64,000 nucleotides of DNA. It comes from UTCFX2 sp963827155 (lineage in GTDB: Bacteria; Chloroflexota; Anaerolineae; Anaerolineales; UBA4823). A program made the position numbers and the translations under genes. Below, one piece after another: positions 55,153 through 64,000 of this stretch. Each line of letters opens with the position of its first letter. Position 1 is the stretch's first letter. The stretch lies in the NCBI GenBank assembly GCA_963827155.1, contig CAWGZV010000002.1, positions 868,001-932,000 on the forward strand, read 5' to 3'. The notes under the pieces were generated by a model that ran no database searches, had not been told where the DNA came from, and saw only the letters and a program-made list of their open reading frames with translations.

Positions 55153-57098
55153 TTTCTTTTCCGAGCTGGCCGGAAAATTGAACGCCAGGCTCAGCAGCGC
55201 CGGCGGACTGGTTATCCAGCTGTTCACCTTCCTCATCCTGCCGCTCACCTTCCTGCTGATCGTTACCTCGCTGGTCGGGCAAGAGCTGCACCAAAAAGCC
55301 ATGCGAGAGCTGGCAGCCGAGCGCGATCAGCGCACTGCCAGGGCGGCTGCCAACACCCTCCAGGCCCTGATCGGCGAAGCGACCGCTGAGCTTCAGCGCC
55401 TGACCGAGACCAATTTCCTTTCTTCCAAGCCGGACCTGAGACCTGCAGCAGAGCGGTTTAACTCCCCGCCGGCTGCGCTCCTGCTGCTGAATCCGCAAGG
55501 GCGTCTGATCGGCTCGCTCAGCGAGAGCGATGCGCTTTTAGCCGCCTTGCTGAAAGCGGAAGCCGCCCAGAACCTGACCCGCCAGCCGTTCTCGCTGGCG
55601 AATGGTGTCAGTATGAGCGCGTTGGAGCAAGCCGGGTCGACAATGCTGGTAATCCGAGCTGCGCCTGATCCCGCCAGATCGGTGGCGATTGGCGCATTTC
55701 CGGTCTCCAGCCTGGCGCAGCAGGCGTTTAAGGGTATCTTTCCGAGCACTGGTGAAGCCGTCGTTCAAATCCACGATCAGGATCACAATTTAATCTACCA
55801 GCAGGGCGGCGATGTCTCTAATCCGCATTTTACCGAACATCCAGGCGTAATCGAAGCACTTTCTGGGCAGACCGGAACCACACACGCCCAACAAGGGGAT
55901 TCGGAGCACATTGTCGCGTTCAGCCCGGTGGATCCGCTTGGCTGGGCATTGGTGATTGATGAACCCTGGGACGCGATCGCCAACCACACCTTGCGTCTGA
56001 CTGAAAACGCCCCGCTTGTTCTCATCCCGGTTGTACTGCTTGCAGGTCTGGCGCTGTGGTTTTCACTGCGCTCGATCGTCCGCCCGCTGCAGCGTCTGGA
56101 GCGCCAGGCAAATGAGATGAGCTGGGGGGACTTCAGCGCGATCGAGGACCCGGTCGGCGGGATCTCGGAGATTCGCAACCTGCAAGCCGAGCTGGTCCGC
56201 CTGGTGCACAAGCTGCGCGACGCCCAGCGCGGGCTGAGAGATTACATCGGTGCGATTACCCAGGCGCAGGAAGATGAGCGCCGGCGGGTGGCCCGCGAAT
56301 TGCATGACGATACCCTCCAGACCTTGATCGCCCTAAACCAGCGTTTGCAGCTCCTGCTGCTCTCGGATGAGGGCTCGCTCTCCCCCAAAAAAAGCGCTCC
56401 CGCTTCAGCCGCCGCGCTCGCAGCCGCCTTCCAACCATTAAATCCAGCTGCACCTGCAGCCGAAATTGAAGCCGGAGAAAGCCCAGACGCTCATCCAACA
56501 GTCTTAGGCAGCCCGCCTCAACCCGCAACCGGGTCGCTCCAAAACGCCGCCTTAGCCGCCAGCATCCAGGAAATCCAGAATATGGCTGCTCAAAGCGTGG
56601 ACGAGCTCCGGCGCACAACCCGCCTGCTCCGCCCTGCTTACCTGGAAGAGCTCGGTCTGGTCGCATCGCTGGAGATGCTGGCGCGCGAGACTGGCCGCAG
56701 CCATGACCTGCCGATTGAATTCCACCAGACTGGAATTCAGCGCCGGCTCTCGCCCGCCGAAGAGCTTGCGCTTTACCGCATCGCCCAGGAGGCTTTGAGC
56801 AATCTTAGCAAGCACGCCCAGGCTTCGCATGCCCGGCTGGACATCAACTACACGCAAATTGGCGTCTCTCTTGAGATCTCGGACGACGGCCAGGGCTTTA
56901 TCGTCCCGGAATCCCCCGCCTTTTTCGCCGCTTCCGGGCATTTCGGGCTGCTGGGAATACAAGAACGCGCCGAGATGATCTCCGCCCAGCTGCGCATCCA
57001 ATCCCGGCCTGGGCGCCGGGACGCGCGTTTCGGTAATGGTCGATACCCCTGATAACCGCCCCAAACCAAAACGGAAAAATGCCAAACCAGGCGCTTAA
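55145..57098 (+). CDS. NarL-type sensor histidine kinase (C-terminal frameshift)
   Basis: A ~650-residue membrane kinase. Helix 1 is VIQLFTFLILPLTFLLIVTSL, then a ~260-residue extracytoplasmic sensor domain (dCache-like) and helix 2 (LVLIPVVLLAGLALWFSL). A HAMP segment, a coiled linker and HisKA_3 (RRRVARELHDDTLQTL, His387) follow. A ~75-residue Ala/Pro-rich stretch interrupts the region before SIQEIQNMAAQSVDELRRTTRLLRP. The HATPase is LALYRIAQEALSNLSKHAQA ... EISDDGQGF. One extra G at 57011-57013 ends the frame at 57052; the corrected frame gives the usual RPGAGTRVSVMV and stops at 57098. Confidence 0.88.
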
Positions 57099-57298
57099 AC
57101 CTGCCTTGTTTTTCAGTATAACCATTCATCCAAATAGCGCTTATATACGACCAACCCTACCCCCATTCACTGCCAAATAGGCAATAATGCGGATAGATAT
57201 TATCGGGATTTTGTGTTTTCATTCAGACCAGGATCAGCGAATTCCGCTGTAAGATTATCCTCTCAGCATGCGGCTCGAAATACACTCAGGAGTGGAAA

Positions 57299-59746
57299 AT
57301 GGAACAATCAGAAGGTGGAGCAAGCCCGTTAAGAAAATCAAATTCTGACCCGGACCTCCAATCTATAAACCGCGGCGATTACGCCTCCCATGGGGAACTC
57401 ATCCCCAAACAACATTCCTCTGACCTTCACGCGGTGCACGCTGCGGGCAGCAGCTCGCCTGCTTCTCCTTCTGTGCACGGAGTGATAGAACACGACGCTC
57501 CAAAAAATTCCCAATCTCATACAGAAAATGCTCATACCGGTCAGTCCGAGCCAGACCTTCATCAAGCGCACAACCATCAGACAGCCCCTGACCCACATCA
57601 AGCGCACGCCAATCAGCCCACCCAAGATCCTCATCAAGCACACTCTCATCGAGCTGCCCCAGATCCTCATCAAGCCCATGTCCATAAAGCCGCGCCAGGC
57701 CCAAATCAAGCGCACGCCCATCATGCTGCCTCAGCCGACCATCGCGGACACGAGCAGACCTTTCGGCAGAAATTCTGGATTTGCCTGGCGCTCTCCATCC
57801 CGGTTCTGATCTTCAGCCCCGAGGTCCAGTCCTTTCTGAGCTTCCATCTGCCTGAATTCCCATTCAGTGGGTGGATCACGCCGGTATTTTCGATAGCGGT
57901 TTTTATTGTTGGCGGGCTGCCCTTCTTACGGATGGCGGTTCCCGAGATCCGGAACCGTACACCAGGGATGATGACACTGATCTCGATGGCGATCAGTGTG
58001 GCGTTTGTTTACAGTCTTGCCGCCATCATGCTCCCGAATGAAATGTCGTTCTTTTGGGAGCTGGTCACGCTGATCGATATTATGCTGCTGGGCCATTGGA
58101 TCGAGATGCGAAGTGTTCGCCAGGCCTCCGGCGCGCTTGACGAGCTGGCAAAGCTGATGCCAGATCAGTCCGAGCGCATTGGTCCGGCAGGAGAAATCCA
58201 GACCGTCTCCAGCTCCAGCCTTATGGTCGGCGACCTGCTGCTCGTGCGGCCCGGCGCAAGCATCCCAGCAGATGGGGTGGTGGAAGAAGGCACCTCGGAT
58301 ATTAACGAATCGATGATTACAGGAGAATCCAAGCCCGTGCGCAAGCACCCTGGCGATGGGGTGATCGGAGGGGCGATTAACGGCTCCGGGAGCCTTCGGA
58401 TACGCGTTACGGCAATCGGCGACGGCACCGCCCTGGCAGGGATCATGCGGTTGGTGGAGCAAGCCCAGCTGAGTAAGTCAAAAACCCAGGTGCTGGCAGA
58501 CCGGGCGGCTGGCTGGCTCTTTTATGTCGCCCTGGTTTCGGCAGCGATCACGGGAATTGCCTGGTCGCTGGCGGAGGGATTCAACGTCGAAGTCATCGCC
58601 CGGGTAGCGACCGTGCTGGTGATCGCCTGTCCCCATGCTTTGGGGTTGGCGATTCCGTTGGTCGTCGCTATTTCGACCGGGATCGGCGCCCGAAATGGGG
58701 TGCTGGTGCGCGACCGTCTGGCGTTGGAAAAAGCGCGCGAGCTCGATATCGTGATCTTCGACAAGACCGGCACGCTGACGCTAGGCGAATTTGGGGTATC
58801 GAAGATCGCGGCAGGTCCTGGCTGGAGCGAAGACGATGCGCTCAGGCTGGCCGCAGCAATAGAAGCAAACTCCGAGCACACGATTGCCGCTGGTATCCGC
58901 AGGACTGCCCAGGCTCGCGGACTTGAAATGCGGCATTATTCCACAGCGCTCTCCGGTTTCGAAGCGCTGGAAGGGCGTGGGGTGCGAGCCATGCTGGATG
59001 GTAAGATGGTTTTTGTCGGCGGTCCTCGCCTGCTGGAGATGCTGCAGGTTGAACCACCGGATGAGCTCAAGGGGTTCGCGCTGGCTGCCAGCCAGCGCGC
59101 CGAGAGCGTAATCTATCTCATTCAGGAAGCTCCTGCAGAATCAAACAAATCCCCTGATCCAGCGCATCAGGTCCTGGCAGCTTTCGCACTGGCAGATTTA
59201 ATCCGTCCGGAGAGCCGCGGGGCAGTGGAAAAGCTGCATGCCGCCGGGCTGCAGGTCGCTATGCTGACAGGCGACAGTCAGGCGGTGGCTGAGGCGGTCG
59301 CTGCAGAGCTGGGCATCGATCTGGTTTTCGCCCAGGTGCTTCCGGAGCATAAAGAAGAAAAGGTGCGCCTCTTGCAAGCCGATGGCAAACAGGTGGCGAT
59401 GGTTGGGGATGGGATCAACGACGCACCTGCTCTCAGCCGGGCGGATGTAGGGATTGCGATTGGGAGTGGGACAGATGTGGCGATCGAATCCGCCGGGATT
59501 ATCCTGGTCCGCAGCGACCCGCTCGACGTGGTTAAGATTTTCACACTGAGCCGAGCCAGCTACCGCAAGATGGTCGAGAATCTGATTTGGGCGACCGGCT
59601 ACAACGTGATCGCGATTCCGCTCGCAGCTGGAGCGCTTGTTTCTTTTGGCATTTTGCTCTCGCCGGCAGCTGGAGCGCTGTTAATGTCTCTCAGCACCAT
59701 CATTGTGGCGCTGAATGCCCAGCTTCTGCGGCGAGTGAAGCTGTAG
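57299..59746 (+). CDS. copB: Copper-translocating P1B-type ATPase (CPH, CopB-like) with His-rich N-terminus
   Basis: An 815-residue metal pump. The first ~155 residues are His-rich, with about five rough repeats of the form DPHQAHxHxAAP, a likely metal-binding tail. Helices follow, then TGES (341-344), the CPH ion-path motif (444-446, IACPHALGLAIP), DKTGTLT (phospho-Asp488) and GDGINDAPALSRAD. CPH marks the P1B-3 group, which exports Cu(II), Cu(I) or Ag. AGGAG precedes the ATG. The two-component genes upstream and a SHOCT protein downstream suggest a metal-response locus. Confidence 0.9.
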   Translation: MEQSEGGASPLRKSNSDPDLQSINRGDYASHGELIPKQHSSDLHAVHAAGSSSPASPSVHGVIEHDAPKNSQSHTENAHTGQSEPDLHQAHNHQTAPDPHQAHANQPTQDPHQAHSHRAAPDPHQAHVHKAAPGPNQAHAHHAASADHRGHEQTFRQKFWICLALSIPVLIFSPEVQSFLSFHLPEFPFSGWITPVFSIAVFIVGGLPFLRMAVPEIRNRTPGMMTLISMAISVAFVYSLAAIMLPNEMSFFWELVTLIDIMLLGHWIEMRSVRQASGALDELAKLMPDQSERIGPAGEIQTVSSSSLMVGDLLLVRPGASIPADGVVEEGTSDINESMITGESKPVRKHPGDGVIGGAINGSGSLRIRVTAIGDGTALAGIMRLVEQAQLSKSKTQVLADRAAGWLFYVALVSAAITGIAWSLAEGFNVEVIARVATVLVIACPHALGLAIPLVVAISTGIGARNGVLVRDRLALEKARELDIVIFDKTGTLTLGEFGVSKIAAGPGWSEDDALRLAAAIEANSEHTIAAGIRRTAQARGLEMRHYSTALSGFEALEGRGVRAMLDGKMVFVGGPRLLEMLQVEPPDELKGFALAASQRAESVIYLIQEAPAESNKSPDPAHQVLAAFALADLIRPESRGAVEKLHAAGLQVAMLTGDSQAVAEAVAAELGIDLVFAQVLPEHKEEKVRLLQADGKQVAMVGDGINDAPALSRADVGIAIGSGTDVAIESAGIILVRSDPLDVVKIFTLSRASYRKMVENLIWATGYNVIAIPLAAGALVSFGILLSPAAGALLMSLSTIIVALNAQLLRRVKL

Positions 59747-59794
59747 GGGACCATGATTGGTGAGAATATTGATTTATTGAAAGTGGAGGTAATT

Positions 59795-60043
59795 ATGATG
59801 GGTCCGTGGTTCTATGGATACGGTGGTTGGTGGGGCTGGCTGGTGATGGCGATGATGATGCTCTTACCAATCCTGGTAATCAGCATTTTCCTGTATCTTG
59901 CCTTTCGATCGTTCCGAAAGCCGGATGGAGCGGTTGGCTTGGGCGAGCGACCATCCCCTTTGGAGATCGTCCAGGCCCGCTACGCCCGCGGCGAGATCGG
60001 TCAGGATGAATATCGTAAAATGCGAGAAGATCTAAAATCTTGA
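59795..60043 (+). CDS. Small membrane protein with C-terminal SHOCT domain
   Basis: An 82-residue protein. A Gly/Trp-rich start (GPWFYGYGGWWGW) runs into one helix (MAMMMLLPILVISIFLYLAF). After a linker, SPLEIVQARYARGEIGQDEYRKMREDL is the SHOCT motif. GGAGG before the ATG pair at 59795 decides the start; the earlier TTG/ATG codons lie upstream of that site. Such proteins are often found beside copper or heavy-metal pumps, as here, but their role is not known. Confidence 0.88.
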   Translation: MMGPWFYGYGGWWGWLVMAMMMLLPILVISIFLYLAFRSFRKPDGAVGLGERPSPLEIVQARYARGEIGQDEYRKMREDLKS

Positions 60044-60225
60044 GCTCTATTAAAATAAAAAGTGAAGGTGCTGCCATTATTAAAAGGTCGGATCGTAACT
60101 AACGAGTCTGCGACCAAGGGTGATACAATCCAGACGGATTTTGCACCACTTCAAATTCCTCGATTTGTTGCCAATCCTTGGATCAAAACCATCCTGAACA
60201 GCGGAGGGGATTCCAGTAAGATCCG

Positions 60226-61767
60226 ATGATGACAGCCCTGACAAATGCCATCTTGCGATACGGCCAGGAAGGTTCGACCTGGCAGGAATTTCCCCTGGAA
60301 GACAAAGAGTACCTGATCGGGCGCGCCGACGAATGCGATATCCAGCTCCAATCGCAGGAAGTCTCGCGCTTCCACGCCACCCTTAAGGTTGCCCAGCAAG
60401 GATTCTGGATATTGGATATGGGCTCAACCAACGGGATCCTGATCGACGGGCAGCGCCTGCAGCCCAACCGGCGGGTTGCGATCAAATCCGAGCAGGAGTT
60501 CATTATCGGACCTTTCACCCTCATGGTCGAGACTCCAAAGCTGACCGTCCCAGTCGGTGGGACTATGATCGGGATGAAAGTACCCGCTTTGTATCAATAT
60601 GATGTGGCAGAGCTGCGCCGGTCCCAATTCGCCCACATGGCGGGGATGACCTACTTGAACAATGCCAGCGCTGCCCCAATCCCAAAAAGAACGCTGGAGA
60701 AGATCCAGGAAATTGAGGGCGAGCTGATCGCGAACGCCGCCTGGAATATTGGCGAACGATCTTTCGAGATGTATCGCAGTTTCCTTTCCACCCTGGCGAG
60801 CTTCATAAACGCTGCCTCCCCAGACGAGCTGGTGGTGGTAAGCTCCCGCTCAGCCGGGATCAACATGATCGCCCAATCGCTCAATCTCGCTGCAGGAGAT
60901 AATATCCTCTTTTGCGACCAGGAGCATCCGTCGAATGCCTTCGCCTGGATGAGCCTGGAGCGCGACGGGGTGATTACCCGGCAGGTGCCAGCCCAGAACG
61001 GCGGTCTGGTGCTGGAGGCGCTTCAAGCTGAAGCCGACGACCGCACAAAATTAGTCGCAGCGAGCGCGGTGCAGTTCTTCACCGGTCACCGCACCGACCT
61101 TGCCGCGATCGGTAAGTTCTGCCGCGAGCGCGAGATCATCTTTGTGGTGGACGCGAATCAGGCTGTGGGGCACCTGCCGATAGATGTTCAGCAGATGAAC
61201 ATCGATGTGCTTGTCTCTGGCGCGCACAAATCCCTGATGGCAAGCCCGGGAGTAGGGTTTATGTATGTCCGCGAAGCAGTTTGCGATCGGCTGAACCCAC
61301 TTCTGCTCCCGTCGATGGGCTTCGGCAAACGCCGCGACCAGCTCAAGTACAATCAGATGCCCAGGAAGGGCGCGATCCGTTTTTTCATGGGCACCCCTCA
61401 CCTGGCAGGAATGCTGGCGATGCTCGAGAGCATCGCCCTGATCCAGGAGCTGAAGCGCGAGGCGATCGATATCCATACTACTAATCTGGCAGCCCAGGCG
61501 ATCGAAAGCGCCCGGTCGAGCGGCTATGAGATCGTCACAGTGCGCGGTGAGCACGGACCAATCGCGACCTTCGCCAGCGGTCTGGACCTGGAAAAGACCC
61601 AGGCGCTGGTAAATCAGCTTGCCGCTCGCAAAGTATTCACGGCGGTGTATCCAGACCTGCTGGGCGTGCCGCACCTGCGCCTTTCTTTTCACTGCTACAA
61701 CCTGCGCGAAGAGGTAGACAGCTTTTTCGATGAACTTGAGCAGGCCCTAGGCACACTCACAGCTTGA
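60226..61767 (+). CDS. FHA-domain / class V aminotransferase fusion protein
   Basis: A 513-residue protein. Residues about 20-105 are an FHA domain (YLIGRADECDIQL, EVSRFHATL, LDMGSTNGILIDG), which binds phospho-Thr peptides. From about residue 140 comes a PLP-dependent class V (NifS/CsdA-like) domain: MTYLNNASAAPIP, DQEHPSNAFAW, VVDANQAVGHLPID and the Schiff-base Lys335 in SGAHKSLMASPGVGFMY. The sulfur-carrying Cys loop of cysteine desulfurases is not evident. This fusion suggests that enzyme activity or location is tied to protein phosphorylation. The start is ATG at 60226 (or 60229), with no strong Shine-Dalgarno. Confidence 0.88.
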   Translation: MMTALTNAILRYGQEGSTWQEFPLEDKEYLIGRADECDIQLQSQEVSRFHATLKVAQQGFWILDMGSTNGILIDGQRLQPNRRVAIKSEQEFIIGPFTLMVETPKLTVPVGGTMIGMKVPALYQYDVAELRRSQFAHMAGMTYLNNASAAPIPKRTLEKIQEIEGELIANAAWNIGERSFEMYRSFLSTLASFINAASPDELVVVSSRSAGINMIAQSLNLAAGDNILFCDQEHPSNAFAWMSLERDGVITRQVPAQNGGLVLEALQAEADDRTKLVAASAVQFFTGHRTDLAAIGKFCREREIIFVVDANQAVGHLPIDVQQMNIDVLVSGAHKSLMASPGVGFMYVREAVCDRLNPLLLPSMGFGKRRDQLKYNQMPRKGAIRFFMGTPHLAGMLAMLESIALIQELKREAIDIHTTNLAAQAIESARSSGYEIVTVRGEHGPIATFASGLDLEKTQALVNQLAARKVFTAVYPDLLGVPHLRLSFHCYNLREEVDSFFDELEQALGTLTA

Positions 61768-62065
61768 GTTCTCGTATTGATGGTTTCGGACTGGCGCTCC
61801 CTGCACTTGTAAGCGCCCTAGTTTACACGTATAATCTGCTGCAACAGCGGTCGCTGCGAGCAGCGAGAGCGGCGAACTGTGTGGCGTATTTCGCCAGTAC
61901 GCCAAAACGTTCACGCGGTCAATATCATAGAAATTCTGAACTCACATTGCGAACTGGACCCGGTGGAAGCTGCCGTCTGGGAATGTTTTCGTTAATCCAT
62001 TGACCCAGTGGGTCTAGATCGATATTCCTCGAATTGATGACTGACAATCTTGCGATGAGAGCGAT
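61768..62065. other. 298-bp gap with no supported gene
   Basis: A short TTG-started frame (61764-62003) overlaps the previous stop but shows no domain, no ribosome site and unlikely composition. I see no terminator or clear promoter by eye. Confidence 0.4.
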
Positions 62066-64000
62066 ATGGCACCTGACGAACCTTCTCCTAAAAAGCTCAT
62101 GAAGTTGATCTCCTCAGCGCGGAAGGACTTTGAAAGCCTAGATTTCGCCAGCGCGGCCGAGCTGTTCACCAATGCCCTCGATCAACCAGCAATATCCGAC
62201 GAGCAGCAATTCGAGGCGCTCTCCATGCGGGCGGAGTGCTACCGTAGGCTCGCGAACTTTTCCCGCGAAGCTGATGACCTGAGAGAGCTTGCGAGCCTGG
62301 CTGAAGTCCAGGGCGCCCTGAAAATTCAAGCACAAGCAATCGACCGGCTGGCACTGAGCTTGCTGTTCAAGGCTGATTATCCGGGCAGCGAGAAAATTGT
62401 CAATTCTCTATTCGAATTGGTTAAAAAAGTCCAAGATCCAGCGGAAAAATCTGAGCTGGAAGTAATGGCTGCATTCCGCTACGGACAGGTGCTGCGGACA
62501 TCCCACCGGTATGAGGAAAGCCTGGTGCAGCTCGGCAAGGCGCTTCATTTGGCGAAGCAGCAGGGAGATGATGAGCGAAAAGCGCGATCCCACTGGGAAT
62601 TGGGGTTGGCTTATTGGAGGATGGGTCGCCGAGATGAGGCTCGCCTCGAGCTCGAGACTTCTCTCGAGATCTTCCGCCGGTTAGGTGATGTAGAAGGCGA
62701 AGCCGATGCCAGTCTCGGTCTTGCCTCAGTTATCCAATCCCCGGAGAAGGTGCGCCAGTTCGCCGAAAAAGCGCTTGGACTTTACCGCTCGATCGGGCTG
62801 CTGGAGCGGCAGCATGTGGTCTTCAACAACCTGATGGTGTTTTATATGGGTACTGCTAACTACAACCGAGCGCTGGATTATGCTGAGCAGGCTCTCCACC
62901 TTCACCGAAACCTTGAGACTGCAACTACACACGGATTCTTACTGGGTAACCTGGTCGAGCTGTATTTCCAGCTTGGCAACTCTGAGCGATCCCTCGAATT
63001 TGCCAAGGAATCGGAAGATCAGATCTTATTCTTCAAGGACTCGCTGGTACAGCAAAACTTTGGGCTGAACCTGGGCATGGCGCTGCTGAGCGCCGGCCTC
63101 TTTGACGAGGCGCTTGCCACAATCCAGACTTCATCCTTGCTTGCTGCTGAGACAGCCTTGCCGTCTGAAGCGGCCCAGCTCTCCTGGCAGGCGGCAGCCT
63201 GGCTGGCGAAAGGCCAGCTCGAGCCAGCACTTCAATGCACCTCCAAAGCTGTGGAGATCTTCAAGAAACGTGGAAATGCCCAGGTCGCCTCAGACGCTGA
63301 GACCTGGTGGTGGCGCTACCGGGCGCTGGTCGAATGCCGCGATCCTGATGAGCTGCTCGATATTGAAGCCTGGGAAGCTTTGGACAATGCCAGAAAAGAG
63401 ATGCTGATCCCCCTGAGCGAACCACATGACGCCGGTTTGAGCCGCAGTTACCTTGGCAAAACCCGGTCCCATCGTCTGCTCATCCCTGAGTGGCTTCACC
63501 AGGCAAAGCGCCGTGGTGGCTCGCTCGAGCCGCTAACCAACCAGCTCAAGACCCAGACCGATATCTCCCTCCAGCTCGAGCGCCTGCTCGATGTGGGCGT
63601 GCGTATGAATGCCTCCGGAGAAGTGGAAAAACTTCCCGGGCTGATCATGGACGAGATCCTCGAGCTGACCGGAGCCGAGCGGGCTGCCTTAATGTTGATC
63701 GATGCTGATGGAGAGCGCCGCCCGGCAGCCGTGCATCTGCCCGTCCCTTCACTGCCGGTCATGCTGGCGCCCGGCCAGACTGATCCGGGATTGATCGACG
63801 AGCAGAGCTTCTTGAAAGAGATCACCCCCTTTCTCGACCAGACCGCCCGGAAGCGCAGTGGGTCGCTGACTTTTTACCCTACCAATGCGGTCGAGCTGGA
63901 GCAGCGTTCAGCCCTATGCATCCCGATGCTCTTCCAGAACCAACTGGTTGGCCTGGTCTATGCGGATATCAGTGGGATGTACGGGCGTTTCAATTCGATC
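62066..64000 (+). CDS. TPR-repeat protein with GAF domain, partial at window end
   Basis: An open frame of 645 codons runs from the ATG at 62066 to the window edge without a stop. Residues about 10-440 are helical TPR-like repeats (SARKDFESLDFASAAELF, KARSHWELGLAYWRMGRRDEA, YNRALDYAEQALHLHRNL, GLFDEALATIQ). Residues from about 520 form the start of a GAF domain (LERLLDVGVRMNASGEVEKL, LTGAERAALMLIDADG, LCIPMLFQNQLVGLVYAD). Such proteins often continue into a kinase, cyclase or sigma-54 module, which would lie outside. A weak GAGAG lies before the ATG. Confidence 0.75.
   Translation, partial: MAPDEPSPKKLMKLISSARKDFESLDFASAAELFTNALDQPAISDEQQFEALSMRAECYRRLANFSREADDLRELASLAEVQGALKIQAQAIDRLALSLLFKADYPGSEKIVNSLFELVKKVQDPAEKSELEVMAAFRYGQVLRTSHRYEESLVQLGKALHLAKQQGDDERKARSHWELGLAYWRMGRRDEARLELETSLEIFRRLGDVEGEADASLGLASVIQSPEKVRQFAEKALGLYRSIGLLERQHVVFNNLMVFYMGTANYNRALDYAEQALHLHRNLETATTHGFLLGNLVELYFQLGNSERSLEFAKESEDQILFFKDSLVQQNFGLNLGMALLSAGLFDEALATIQTSSLLAAETALPSEAAQLSWQAAAWLAKGQLEPALQCTSKAVEIFKKRGNAQVASDAETWWWRYRALVECRDPDELLDIEAWEALDNARKEMLIPLSEPHDAGLSRSYLGKTRSHRLLIPEWLHQAKRRGGSLEPLTNQLKTQTDISLQLERLLDVGVRMNASGEVEKLPGLIMDEILELTGAERAALMLIDADGERRPAAVHLPVPSLPVMLAPGQTDPGLIDEQSFLKEITPFLDQTARKRSGSLTFYPTNAVELEQRSALCIPMLFQNQLVGLVYADISGMYGRFNSI

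Noticed and set aside
61764..62003. 79-residue frame after the FHA-aminotransferase
   Set aside because: It starts at TTG inside the previous gene's stop region, lacks a ribosome site and shows no recognisable domain.

Overview
The window looks like a chromosomal segment of a member of the Chloroflexota, most likely Anaerolineae. This is inferred from gene content, not from a marker gene. The clues are large MalT/LAL-type LuxR regulators, a GH63-like glucosidase, a HEAT/Npt/cyclic-nucleotide-domain membrane fusion, an FHA-aminotransferase fusion, PD40-propeller lipoproteins, moderately high GC, and REP-like palindromes of the 'gcgaggagcgaagcgacgaagcaatctc' kind (quoted as a type; see repeat entry). 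No rRNA, tRNA, CRISPR array or transposase was seen.

Layout. 1-7.4 kb: two paralogous modules, each a MalT-like LuxR regulator followed by a small protein of one shared uncharacterised family, with a DUF4386-like membrane protein between them. 7.5-9.4 kb: an MBL-fold hydrolase and a PhzF-family protein. 9.6-14.5 kb: a Crp/Fnr regulator divergent from an apparent operon of two polytopic membrane proteins (one rich in paired histidines), a SUMF1-type lipoprotein and a heme O synthase-like prenyltransferase. 14.5-15.0 kb: six copies of a 91-bp palindromic repeat. 15.8-25.2 kb (minus): an FtsX/MacB-like permease, a GH63-like glucosidase, a NERD-domain kinase, an MscS channel and two LolD/MacB-like ATPases. 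25.3-38.5 kb (minus): a large sugar PTS locus with EI, HPr, ascorbate-family IIA, IIB and IIC, a PRD regulator, a phosphotriesterase-like lactonase, an FAD oxidoreductase, three different TIM-barrel lyase-type proteins, a HAD phosphatase, a redoxin lipoprotein and a methyltransferase. 38.7-42.3 kb: an ABC-2 exporter. 42.3-46.0 kb: the HEAT/Npt/cNMP protein, whose 3' end is amplified as a 38-bp tandem array. 46.2-51.0 kb: an esterase, a small membrane protein, a dienelactone hydrolase and a PD40 lipoprotein. 51.0-54.5 kb: an XRE-cupin regulator, a tri-heme cytochrome, a NifX-like protein and a VOC protein with a clear promoter. 54.5-60.0 kb: a NarL-type two-component system, a CPH-type copper ATPase with a His-rich N-terminus and a SHOCT protein. 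60.2-64 kb: an FHA-aminotransferase fusion and a TPR-GAF protein running off the end.

The most coherent system is the PTS locus. The visible parts form a complete phosphorelay from EI to IIC, plus enzymes that suit uptake of an ascorbate- or lactone-like sugar acid as its phosphate, lactone opening, oxidation and aldol-type cleavage. Two of the putative lyases carry altered active sites: the KDPG-aldolase-like protein has Tyr where the Schiff-base Lys should be, and the TrpA-like protein has no trp neighbours. The substrate cannot be read from the sequence.

About a dozen otherwise well-preserved genes are broken by about fifteen single-base indels, many of them in short homopolymers, and one by a nonsense codon. 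This pattern fits uncorrected sequencing errors better than gene decay. I therefore annotate these loci as whole genes and give the break points.
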